Source: RPQJ01 sp035554635 (lineage in GTDB: Bacteria > Pseudomonadota > Gammaproteobacteria > Steroidobacterales > Steroidobacteraceae). From it: a stretch of 64,000 nucleotides of DNA. The notes under the pieces were generated by a model. The model saw nothing but the letters and a program-made list of their open reading frames with translations, was not told the origin of the DNA and searched no databases. The stretch spans positions 1 through 64,000 of the forward strand of contig DATMIB010000213.1 in assembly GCA_035554635.1 (NCBI GenBank), in the 5' to 3' direction. Below, in pieces: positions 8,805-16,311 of the stretch; position 1 is the stretch's first letter, and every line of letters starts with the position of its first letter. The position numbers and the translations under genes were made by a program.

Positions 8805-10604
8805 TCAATCGGGCACGGCGTCGAATGCCACCGTCACGCGCGGTTCGTCGCCGTGGATCGGCAGCGTGCCGTGCCACATGTACGACGGAAACAGCACCAG
8901 CCGGCCCGCGCGCGGCTGCACGTGGTGCGCGGGCGGTGCGCCCGGCGTCGGCACGTTCGGCTCGCCGAACTTGATCCAGCCGCTGCGCAAGCCGTCATCG
9001 GCGACTTCGGCGGGCACCTGCACGTAGTAGGCCGAACTGATCCACCCCTCGGGGTGGACGTGGTTGACGTGATGACCGCCGCGTCGCAGACGCACCGACC
9101 AGCAGCCCGTCATGTGCACGGGCCCCGTATTGCGGCGCAGGTAGGGGTGGGTGTCGTCGTGGCCCAATCCCGCACGGTACTGTTCGACGCACGCGAGCAG
9201 CGCGTCGAGCAGCGCGCGGATGGCCGGGTGTGTTTCGGCCAGCAGGCTGCGTGCCGTCTGCGTACCGAAGCGCAGGCTCTGGTCGAGCGGGGCGGCCTGC
9301 AGCAGGTGTCGTGCCTCGAGCGCGGGCAGCAACTCGGCGTGGAACGCTTCCAGCGATGGCCAGCCCTCCGGCACGCCGAGCTCGAATGCGCGTACGAAAC
9401 GCGCGTAATCGTAGAGCGCGTCGTATTCCGGCATACCACGCAGCCGCGCGGCAGTTGCCAGATGGGCCAGCCAGCGCTGGTCACGGGGGCGTCGTGCTCG
9501 CTGCGTCTCGATGATCGGCCAGGCGTCGGCTGCACGCCCGAGCGCGAGCAGCAGCACGACGACGTTCTCGGCCAGGCCCGCGTCGAGCGGTGCCGAGGTG
9601 TGCGCCTCGGTGGCGCAGAGGAGTGCTTCGTCGTAACGGCCTTGATCCTGCAATGCCAGCGTCAGCGCCGCCAGCAGGCCTGCGGTCGTGCCGAGGCGGG
9701 CGATCGCCGAGCGCGCCACCGCTTCGCTGCGCGTCGGGTCCCCCGCGCGTCGCAGCACATCGGCCAGCGCGGCGGCCAGCGCCGGCAACGTCGGGAAGTT
9801 ACTGACGGCTTGCTCGAGCGAACGCGCAAACGCAGGGTCACCGCGCGTAAAGCGCAACTGTGCGAGCAGCCGATGTGCCTCGAGGTCGGTCGGCCAGCGC
9901 GCGACGCCGGCATCGAGCGTGCGCTCGGCCTCATCGAAGCGCCCGAGGTCGAACAACGCCTCGGCACGGCTGCGTGCCAACGCCGGTGTGTCGAGGCCGT
10001 CCCGAGCAGCGCGCTCGAAGTGCTCGAGCGCCGCTTCGGTGCGGTGGAGACGCAGCAGGATGGTGGCCAGTCCGTAGCGGGCGAAGCCATAGCCCGGTCG
10101 CAGGGCGAGTGCGCGCTCGAAGGCGCGAGTCGCGTCCGCCGTGGTTCCGGCCTGTGCGTGCGCGGCGCCCATGCAAGCCCAGGCCTCGGCATCGCGGTCG
10201 TCTCTCACGAGGAGCGCCCCTGCCTGCTCGATCGCTTCCGCCGCGCGGCCGGTCTGGGTCAACACGCGAGCGAGCCCGAGGCATGCGGGGCGGAAATGGG
10301 CGTCGCGCGCCAGCGCTGCCCGGTACGCAGCCTCGGCGTCGCCCGGTCGGTGCAGGCCAACGAGCACGTTGCCGAGGTTGCCCAGGTAGTCCGTCCGCCG
10401 TGGATCGCAGTCGAGGCTGCGACGCATCCACTCCAGCGCGCCGACCAGGTCGCCAGCCTGCTTGTGCGCGAGGCCGAGGAGGTGCAGCGCTTCGGCATCC
10501 GTAGGGTGCTTTGCGACGATCGCAGCGAGCGCCGCTCGGGCGTCCTCGGTCGCGCCACGCCGGAGCAGCGCGGCGGCCCGGGCCAGGGGTTCGCCAGCAC
10601 TCAC
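8805..10604 (-). CDS. TPR protein with C-terminal 2OG-Fe(II) oxygenase domain
   Basis: A 599-residue protein starting at GTG. About residues 1-370 are tandem tetratricopeptide repeats (for example DAEALHLLGLAHKQAGDLV and the A-x3-G-x7-A spacing), a protein-binding scaffold. The last 200 residues match the putative 2OG-Fe(II) oxygenase domain of the PF13759 type: HHVNHVHPEGWISSAYYV carries the first iron histidine, and RAGRLVLFPSYMWHGTLP followed by PRVTVAFDA carries the distal histidine and the arginine. It lies between the two oxygenase/protease pairs and is divergent from the oxygenase at 10689. TPR-guided hydroxylation of a partner protein is inference from the architecture. Confidence 0.88.
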   Translation of the reverse strand: MSAGEPLARAAALLRRGATEDARAALAAIVAKHPTDAEALHLLGLAHKQAGDLVGALEWMRRSLDCDPRRTDYLGNLGNVLVGLHRPGDAEAAYRAALARDAHFRPACLGLARVLTQTGRAAEAIEQAGALLVRDDRDAEAWACMGAAHAQAGTTADATRAFERALALRPGYGFARYGLATILLRLHRTEAALEHFERAARDGLDTPALARSRAEALFDLGRFDEAERTLDAGVARWPTDLEAHRLLAQLRFTRGDPAFARSLEQAVSNFPTLPALAAALADVLRRAGDPTRSEAVARSAIARLGTTAGLLAALTLALQDQGRYDEALLCATEAHTSAPLDAGLAENVVVLLLALGRAADAWPIIETQRARRPRDQRWLAHLATAARLRGMPEYDALYDYARFVRAFELGVPEGWPSLEAFHAELLPALEARHLLQAAPLDQSLRFGTQTARSLLAETHPAIRALLDALLACVEQYRAGLGHDDTHPYLRRNTGPVHMTGCWSVRLRRGGHHVNHVHPEGWISSAYYVQVPAEVADDGLRSGWIKFGEPNVPTPGAPPAHHVQPRAGRLVLFPSYMWHGTLPIHGDEPRVTVAFDAVPD

Positions 10605-10688
10605 GCGATCGACTCCAGTGCATGCCCGGGTGGCATCGTATGACAGCGCTCCTTGTCATACTACCCGCGCTCCCGCAGGAGGCGGCCC

Positions 10689-11420
10689 ATGACGGCGACG
10701 AGCTTCAGCCTTTCGACCGGCATCGATCGCAGCGCTGCAGCGCGAACGTTTGCGGAGCGTGGCCGCGTGCGCGTGACCGACGCACTCGAGCCCTCGTCCG
10801 CCGAAGCGCTGCATGACTGCATGCTCCGCGACGTGCCTTGGAAACTCGCTTACAACCGTGGCGCGCAGGCAATCGTGGTCGACACGCCCGAGCTGCGAAG
10901 TCTCGCGCCAGCGAAGGCACAGGAACTCAATCGGACGATCGTGCAGGGCGCTCGCCACGGGTTCCAGTATGCGTACTACAGCTATCCGATGGTCACGGCG
11001 TACCTGCGGCAGCAGGACCCGGGCCTGCTGCTGCACCGGTTGCTCGAGTGGCTCGCGACGCCGGAAGTGCTGGACGTGGTGCGCGCGATCACCGGCATCC
11101 CGGAGCTGGTGAAGTGCGATGCGCAGGCCACCTGTTACCTGCCGGGGCATTTCCTGACACGGCACGACGATGGGGGCACCGGTTCGGAAGGGCGACGCGT
11201 CGGCTACGTGCTCAACCTCGCACGGCGCTGGCAGCCCGACTGGGGTGGACAGTTGCAGTTCCTCGCGCCGCCGGACGGCGCGGAGGTCGTCGAATGCTGG
11301 ACGCCGCGGTTCAACACCCTCGCGCTGTTCCGTGTGCCGGTGCTGCACGCCGTGAGTTGCGTCGCGCCGTTCGCGGCCGAACCGCGTTTCGCCGTGACCG
11401 GTTGGTTCCGCGATCGTTGA
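10689..11420 (+). CDS. 2OG-Fe(II) oxygenase (prolyl-hydroxylase-like), paralogue
   Basis: A 243-residue dioxygenase-fold protein. Iron ligands read H159 and D161 (FLTRHDD) and H220 (VLHAVSC), with R233 (PRFAVTGWF) as the 2-oxoglutarate anchor. It shares the block order of the protein at 6951-7724 (VPWKL, GAQA, GFQY, DAQAT, YVLN...W-DWGG-LQFL). The ATG at 10689 is preferred over an in-frame TTG at 10653 because AGGAGG sits 6 bases before it. It heads a same-strand run with the small secreted protein (88 bases later) and aspartic protease 2, likely one transcription unit. The substrate is unknown. Confidence 0.88.
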   Translation: MTATSFSLSTGIDRSAAARTFAERGRVRVTDALEPSSAEALHDCMLRDVPWKLAYNRGAQAIVVDTPELRSLAPAKAQELNRTIVQGARHGFQYAYYSYPMVTAYLRQQDPGLLLHRLLEWLATPEVLDVVRAITGIPELVKCDAQATCYLPGHFLTRHDDGGTGSEGRRVGYVLNLARRWQPDWGGQLQFLAPPDGAEVVECWTPRFNTLALFRVPVLHAVSCVAPFAAEPRFAVTGWFRDR

Positions 11421-11508
11421 ACGGCACGACGGACCGTGTCGACGGTTCCGGTCGAACCTGCGAGACTGCCGCCAGGCTGCAGGTGCAGAAGAACGAGGGG
11501 GCTTGCCG

Positions 11509-12051
11509 GTGCAACGAGTTTGTCGGGCCGCGTCGATGCTGTTGTTCGTCCTTGCGACATGGCAGGTCCCCGCCCACGCCGCGGACTCCCTTTCGCACTG
11601 TGTCGCGATCGAAGACGCTGCCGCGAGGCTCGCCTGCTTCGACGCAGCGACCGGCCGCCCGGACCGCGCCGGCCTCGAGCGTGCCGACACTGCCGTCGCG
11701 ACCGTGGCTGCCCCCACCACTGCGCCGCAAGCGACGGCGAAGCCCCAGGCCGTGCCGAACCGGACGCCGGAGCAGGCTGCCGCGGAATTCGGATTGTCCG
11801 CGGCCGTGCTGGCAGAAGAGCGTGGTGTCACCGGGATCTCGGCCACCGTGCGGTCCGTCGACCAGAGCGCGCAAGTCGGTCGCTGGAAGGTCACGCTCGA
11901 CAACGGCCAGGTGTGGGAGCAGCGCGAAACCGGCACGGATGCGCGCCGTCCCAAGGCAGGCGAACAGGTGCAGATCGAGCAGGCCGCCCTGGGTTCGTAC
12001 CTGATGCGCGTGCCCGGCAAGGGAACGCATCGCGTGCGACGAGTGCGGTGA
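11509..12051 (+). CDS. Small secreted protein of unknown function
   Basis: About 180 residues from the GTG at 11509, chosen because GAGGGG lies 8 bases upstream; an in-frame TTG at 11503 is too close to that site. A signal peptide (MLLFVLATWQVPAHA) leads to a mature protein beginning ADSLSHCVAIEDAAARLACFD. This C-x(n)-RLACFD pattern with two cysteines occurs at the mature start of many proteobacterial exported proteins and suggests a disulfide. An Ala/Thr/Pro-rich linker follows, then a small beta-rich C-terminal domain (ISATVRSV...WKVTLDNGQVWEQ). It sits between oxygenase 2 and aspartic protease 2. No function is recognised. Confidence 0.78.
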   Translation: MQRVCRAASMLLFVLATWQVPAHAADSLSHCVAIEDAAARLACFDAATGRPDRAGLERADTAVATVAAPTTAPQATAKPQAVPNRTPEQAAAEFGLSAAVLAEERGVTGISATVRSVDQSAQVGRWKVTLDNGQVWEQRETGTDARRPKAGEQVQIEQAALGSYLMRVPGKGTHRVRRVR

Positions 12052-12102
12052 CGCAGTGCGCGGCCAGCGTCGACTGGGAAAAACCAGCGCATCGGTTCGG
12101 TC

Positions 12103-13107
12103 TTGACCTCGCGGCGAGGCTTCCTGCTCGGCGTGTCGGCAGCCGCGGGCATGACCGTGTGCGGCACAGCGCCGCGTCTGCTGGCACAGGCCGTGGCGTC
12201 GGACCCGACCGCGCCAGGTGCCACGGCTGGAATAGAACCACCGCCGGACACCGGGCCGCGCTATGCGGTACCGACCACGCTGGACCGCGCTGGTCGAATT
12301 GTTGCGCCAGTTACCATCGGTTCACAGGAGCCGTTGCGCTTCATACTCGATACCGGTGCAAACCGTTCAGCCGTCTCCGCGCGCACCGCTGCGCGCATCG
12401 GTGCGACGAGCACGGGCGAGACACTCGTCCACGGCATCACCGGCGCCGCGGTGATGCCGCAGGTCGAGGTGGCCGAAATGCGGATCGGCGACCTGCGGTT
12501 CGAGCGACATCGATTCGCCGTCCTCGGCGACACGATCTTCGCCGGGGTCGACGGCATTCTCGGCATCGACGCGCTGCAGAGCGCCCGCATCGACATCGAT
12601 TTCGGACATGACATCGTCACGGTACGTCGCTCGACCAACGTGCGTCCGAAAGGTTGGCTGATCGTGCGCGCCACGGTGCGGCACCGCGGTTTGCTGCTGA
12701 TTCCGGGGCGCGTGGGCCGTGTGCCCGTCAAGGCAATCGTCGACACCGGCGCTGAGCGCAGCCTCGGCAACGAGGCCCTGTTCGCAGCTCTCGAACGCCG
12801 CAGGACCGACACGAGCGAAGCACGGCCGACCACCGTCATCGGTGCGACTGCGCAGGTCGCCAACGGCAGGACGTACATGGGCCCGCCGGTCTCTCTCGGT
12901 GGCGGTGCGCACATCGGCGCACTCTCGATCACCTTCGCTGATTTCCACGTGTTCCAGGTGTGGGACTTGCTGCGTGCACCGGCGTTGGTGATCGGCATGG
13001 ACGTGCTTGGCACGTTGAACGAATTTTCCATCGACTATCCGCGTGGCGAATTCCTGCTGAAGGTCGAACGCAGACTGCCGCCGGTCCAATTTGGTGCATA
13101 CGATTAG
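12103..13107 (+). CDS. Tat-exported retropepsin-like aspartic protease (2)
   Basis: A 334-residue paralogue of the protease at 7767. The TTG start is followed at once by TSRRGFLLGVSAAAG, a twin-arginine (Tat) signal, so it is likely exported folded, unlike its paralogue. Two active-site motifs are present: ILDTGANRSAVS (Asp83) and IVDTGAERSLGN (Asp214). The blocks VHGITG, DGILGIDALQ and LVIGMDVLGT are shared with protease 1. It is the last gene of the run starting at 10689 and is followed by an AT-rich leader and receptor 3. The function of proteolysis here is unknown; processing of an imported or hydroxylated peptide is only a hypothesis. Confidence 0.86.
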   Translation: MTSRRGFLLGVSAAAGMTVCGTAPRLLAQAVASDPTAPGATAGIEPPPDTGPRYAVPTTLDRAGRIVAPVTIGSQEPLRFILDTGANRSAVSARTAARIGATSTGETLVHGITGAAVMPQVEVAEMRIGDLRFERHRFAVLGDTIFAGVDGILGIDALQSARIDIDFGHDIVTVRRSTNVRPKGWLIVRATVRHRGLLLIPGRVGRVPVKAIVDTGAERSLGNEALFAALERRRTDTSEARPTTVIGATAQVANGRTYMGPPVSLGGGAHIGALSITFADFHVFQVWDLLRAPALVIGMDVLGTLNEFSIDYPRGEFLLKVERRLPPVQFGAYD

Positions 13108-13318
13108 GTTTTCGCACCGCAACAGGGAACGCGCCGAGAGTCGTTCCACTTGGAGTTTTCAGTTTTTGATCATTTCCGGTCGGCTTCGTCGGTTGTTGTT
13201 TCCTTGCTACGTCGTCTAGCCTTTCCAAATGCCGCGCTGTTGCTTTACAGTAACAAACAGCGGAATAGCACCCTCCCAGTGCGCTCCGTCTTCATAAGAT
13301 CTTACTTAGGAAAAACTA
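13108..13318 (+). promoter_or_regulatory. AT-rich leader of receptor 3
   Basis: A 211-base non-coding stretch visibly richer in A and T than its surroundings. It includes CTTTACAGTAACAAACAG (about 13245-13262) and TAAGATCTTACTTAGGAAAAACTA just before the ATG, with AGGA as the ribosome-binding site. It presumably holds the promoter and 5' leader of the receptor gene. No known riboswitch was recognised. Confidence 0.5.
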
Positions 13319-16078
13319 ATGCGTTCTCTGAATAACAACCTTCTGTCGAAAGCAGTGCGCTCCGTACTGTTCTCCAGCGCGGTTGCTGCCTCTGGGTATG
13401 CGGCGGGCGTGGCGGCCCAGGACACGGGTACCCAACTCGAGGAAGTGATCGTTACCGGTTCGCTCATTCCGCAGAACCTCGAAGCGCCGGGCGTCCCGGT
13501 GGCTTTGGTGTCGGCGGCGGACATCGCTGCGTCGGGTGTCAGCAATGACCTACTCGACGTCCTCGGTAAGACCCAGCCGTTCTTCTACGGCGGCCTCAAC
13601 ATCGGCTCGGACAACGGCAACATCTCGTCGGGCTCCACCAACGGCGGCTCGCAGCTCGCGCTGCGTAACCGTTCGACCCTGGTGCTCATCAACGGCCGTC
13701 GTGCCGCCGTGTCGCCGGTCGCCGCTTCGGGCGGCTTCGCCTTCGTCGACGTCAGCATGATTCCGGTGAGCGCGGTCGAGCGCGTCGAAATCCTCGCGGA
13801 CGGCGCGTCGGCCACCTACGGCTCCGATGCGGTCGGCGGCGTGGTCAACCTGATCATGAAGTCCAACTACGACGGCGTCGAGATCGGCGGCCGTTACGGC
13901 ATGGACCAGTGGGGCGAGTACACCGAGAAGAGTGGCTACCTCACGCTCGGCTCGAGCAGCGAGAAGACCAACATCACGTTCTCGGCCGAGTGGAAGAAGA
14001 GCGATCCGCTGCTGCAGAAGGATCGCAGCTGGGGCAAGGGCATCTTCCGCACCAACAGCTTCGCCGGTTCGATCTACGATCCGTTGAGCGACGCCGACGC
14101 GGTGTTCTACCACCTCGACCCGGCCCTGAACGCGCCGGACGGTTCGCTGAACCTCTCGATCGCCGATCACGCGCTGGCCGGTTACTCGGGCCCGCTCGAG
14201 AGCAACGCGAACTACTTCGACCTGGCCGAGAAGCCCACGATGATCCTTGCCGCCGAGCGCAAGAGCGTCGTGATGGCCTGGGACCACACGATCAACGACA
14301 ACGCGCAGCTGTTCGGCGACTTCCTGGTCTCGAACACCGACACGACGTCGCAGCTCAACGCGCAGCCGGTGAGCGGCCTGGTCAAGGCGGACAACCCGTT
14401 CAACCCGTTCAACCAGGACGTGGTCGTCACGAACCGCTTCGTCGACTTCCCGCGCGTCTACAACACGGTCTCGACCGGCTGGCGCAGCGTGTTCGGCGTC
14501 CGCGGCGACATCGTGGGCTCGTGGAAGTACGAAGTTGCCGGTAACTGGAACTACTCGACCAGCGACCATCGCAATCCTGGCCTGATCGACACGGTTGCCT
14601 ACAACGCTGCCGTCGCCGCCAACAAGTACAACCCGTTTGCGCGTCAGCAGGCCCCGGGCGTGCTCGAGAGCTTCCAGGGCGAGGCGTTCGAGAAGTACAC
14701 CAGCAGCCTCTACGCGTACGACTTCAAGGTGTCCGGTGAACTGTTCGACCTGCCGGCCGGTGCCGTGATGCTTGCCGTCGGCGCCGACACCCGCGAAGAG
14801 CAGTTGTCGTTCACGAACGACCGCAACTCGCGCGAAGGTCTGTGGCTGCAGGCGACGCCGACGAGCCCGTTCAAGAACAAGATGCAGAGCCAGGGCTACT
14901 ACGCCGAAATGCGCGTGCCGGTGTTCTCGCCGGACTTCAACGCGCCGGGCTTCTACGCCCTCGACCTGACGCTCGCCGGTCGCCAGGAGGTCTACACGAC
15001 GACGGACGACCCGTTCGTGCCGAAGTTCGGCTTCCGCTGGCAGCCGTTCGGCGAGACGTTCGCGGTTCGCGGCAGCTACTCGGAGTCGTTCACGGCCCCG
15101 TCGATCTACGAGCTGTATGGCCCGATCGGCCGTGGTTTCACGTCGAGCACGCGCCTGCTCCGCTACAACGCGGACGGTTCGCCGCGCGACGCGGACGCAA
15201 ACGGCGAGCAGGACCTGGACACGGCGACGCAGTACCGCAGCCAGACCGGCTCGAACACCGAACTCGATCCGTCGACCTCGAAGAACTGGTCGGTGGGCCT
15301 CGAGTGGAAGCCGGAAGGCGCGCTGCAGGGCCTCAACGTCAAGGTCGACTACTGGTCGATCAAGGAAGAGGACATCGTCGGCACGCTGCCGTCTTCGATC
15401 GTGCTGCAGTCGGTTGAAGCGCTGGGCGCGGCCTCGCCGTACGCGAGCCTCGTCCGTCGCGGCACGTCGGCCGCCGGTGAAGTCTACTTCGGCACCGGCA
15501 CGCCGGTCTCGTCGCCGGGCGAAATCACCGCAGCGGTTGGCGACACGGTGTGGCTGAGCAACGGCAACATCAACCTCGGCAGCATCGAGCAGGACGGCCT
15601 CGACCTGCGCGTCGCCTACGCCTACGACACCGATTCGCTCGGCACCTTCTCGGCGCAGTTGAACACGACCTTCCTGTTCAACTACGACCAGCAGGACGTC
15701 CCGACGGAGCCGGCGATCCCGCTGGCGGGCGTGTACCACGACGACTACGGCCTGTTCCCGGACTACCGTGCGTTCATGCAGTTCGGCTGGGCGAAGAACG
15801 CCTGGCGCGCTGGCGTGAATGCCCAGTACATCCCGTCGCTGGATGACGCCACGTTCGGCGAGCCGTACGGCAAGATCGACGACTACCTGACCTGGGACGT
15901 GCAGTTCGGCTACGACTTCACCGACCTGGGCTTCAACCTGTCGTTGACGGCCGCGGTGAACAACGTGACCGACGAGGAACCGGTGTACATCGAGTCCGAA
16001 GGCAACCAGAGCCGCGACATCTCCAACTACGACCCGATCGGCCGCTTCTACTACGTGGAAATGGCTTACAAGTTCTAA
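13319..16078 (+). CDS. TonB-dependent outer-membrane receptor (3)
   Basis: A 919-residue receptor with signal peptide (SVLFSSAVAASGYAAGVAAQ), the TonB-box-like LEEVIVTGSLIPQ near residue 40, a plug carrying ALRNRSTLVLINGRRA and ADGASATYGSDAVGGVVN, and a barrel ending VEMAYKF. The ATG at 13319 follows TTAGGAAAAACTA. It belongs to a different subgroup from receptors 1, 2 and 4 (plug begins PQNLEAPGVPVALVSA). It has its own AT-rich leader and a strong terminator, so it is probably monocistronic. The preceding gene on the same strand is aspartic protease 2. The substrate is not deducible. Confidence 0.95.
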   Translation: MRSLNNNLLSKAVRSVLFSSAVAASGYAAGVAAQDTGTQLEEVIVTGSLIPQNLEAPGVPVALVSAADIAASGVSNDLLDVLGKTQPFFYGGLNIGSDNGNISSGSTNGGSQLALRNRSTLVLINGRRAAVSPVAASGGFAFVDVSMIPVSAVERVEILADGASATYGSDAVGGVVNLIMKSNYDGVEIGGRYGMDQWGEYTEKSGYLTLGSSSEKTNITFSAEWKKSDPLLQKDRSWGKGIFRTNSFAGSIYDPLSDADAVFYHLDPALNAPDGSLNLSIADHALAGYSGPLESNANYFDLAEKPTMILAAERKSVVMAWDHTINDNAQLFGDFLVSNTDTTSQLNAQPVSGLVKADNPFNPFNQDVVVTNRFVDFPRVYNTVSTGWRSVFGVRGDIVGSWKYEVAGNWNYSTSDHRNPGLIDTVAYNAAVAANKYNPFARQQAPGVLESFQGEAFEKYTSSLYAYDFKVSGELFDLPAGAVMLAVGADTREEQLSFTNDRNSREGLWLQATPTSPFKNKMQSQGYYAEMRVPVFSPDFNAPGFYALDLTLAGRQEVYTTTDDPFVPKFGFRWQPFGETFAVRGSYSESFTAPSIYELYGPIGRGFTSSTRLLRYNADGSPRDADANGEQDLDTATQYRSQTGSNTELDPSTSKNWSVGLEWKPEGALQGLNVKVDYWSIKEEDIVGTLPSSIVLQSVEALGAASPYASLVRRGTSAAGEVYFGTGTPVSSPGEITAAVGDTVWLSNGNINLGSIEQDGLDLRVAYAYDTDSLGTFSAQLNTTFLFNYDQQDVPTEPAIPLAGVYHDDYGLFPDYRAFMQFGWAKNAWRAGVNAQYIPSLDDATFGEPYGKIDDYLTWDVQFGYDFTDLGFNLSLTAAVNNVTDEEPVYIESEGNQSRDISNYDPIGRFYYVEMAYKF

Positions 16079-16106
16079 TAGATCGGAAGCGCACTCAGCG
16101 CACTGA

Positions 16107-16139
16107 GGGCCGGCCCGCAAGGGCCGGCCCTTTTTCTTT
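16107..16139 (+). terminator. Intrinsic terminator of receptor 3
   Basis: GGGCCGGCCC (16107-16116), loop GCAA, GGGCCGGCCC (16121-16130), then TTTTTCTTT. A strong Rho-independent terminator 28 bases after the stop. Each arm is itself a perfect palindrome. Confidence 0.93.
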
Positions 16140-16253
16140 GGTGATCCCCAGGCAACCGAACCACTCCTGGATAGGCCCAGCGATGAGGCCGCGACAGCTC
16201 GGTGCCTCCGCCATCCATCGGATGCTCGTCCGAAAAGCGCGGGATGACCCATG

Positions 16254-16282
16254 AAAAAGGGGCGGCTCTTTCGAACCGCCCC
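16254..16282 (-). terminator. Intrinsic terminator of receptor 4
   Basis: GGGGCGGCTC / GAACCGCCCC with one mismatch and a TTTC loop. On the minus strand it is followed by five U residues (AAAAA at 16254-16258), 29 bases after the receptor stop. A TTTT run on the other side (16285-16288) may make it bidirectional. Confidence 0.82.
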
Positions 16283-16311
16283 CGTTTTCACTGCGACCGG
16301 TCGGTCGTCGA

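Noticed and set aside
13150..13335. Possible 61-codon gene in the leader of receptor 3
   Set aside because: No ribosome-binding site, overlaps the receptor start, and lies in the AT-rich control region.
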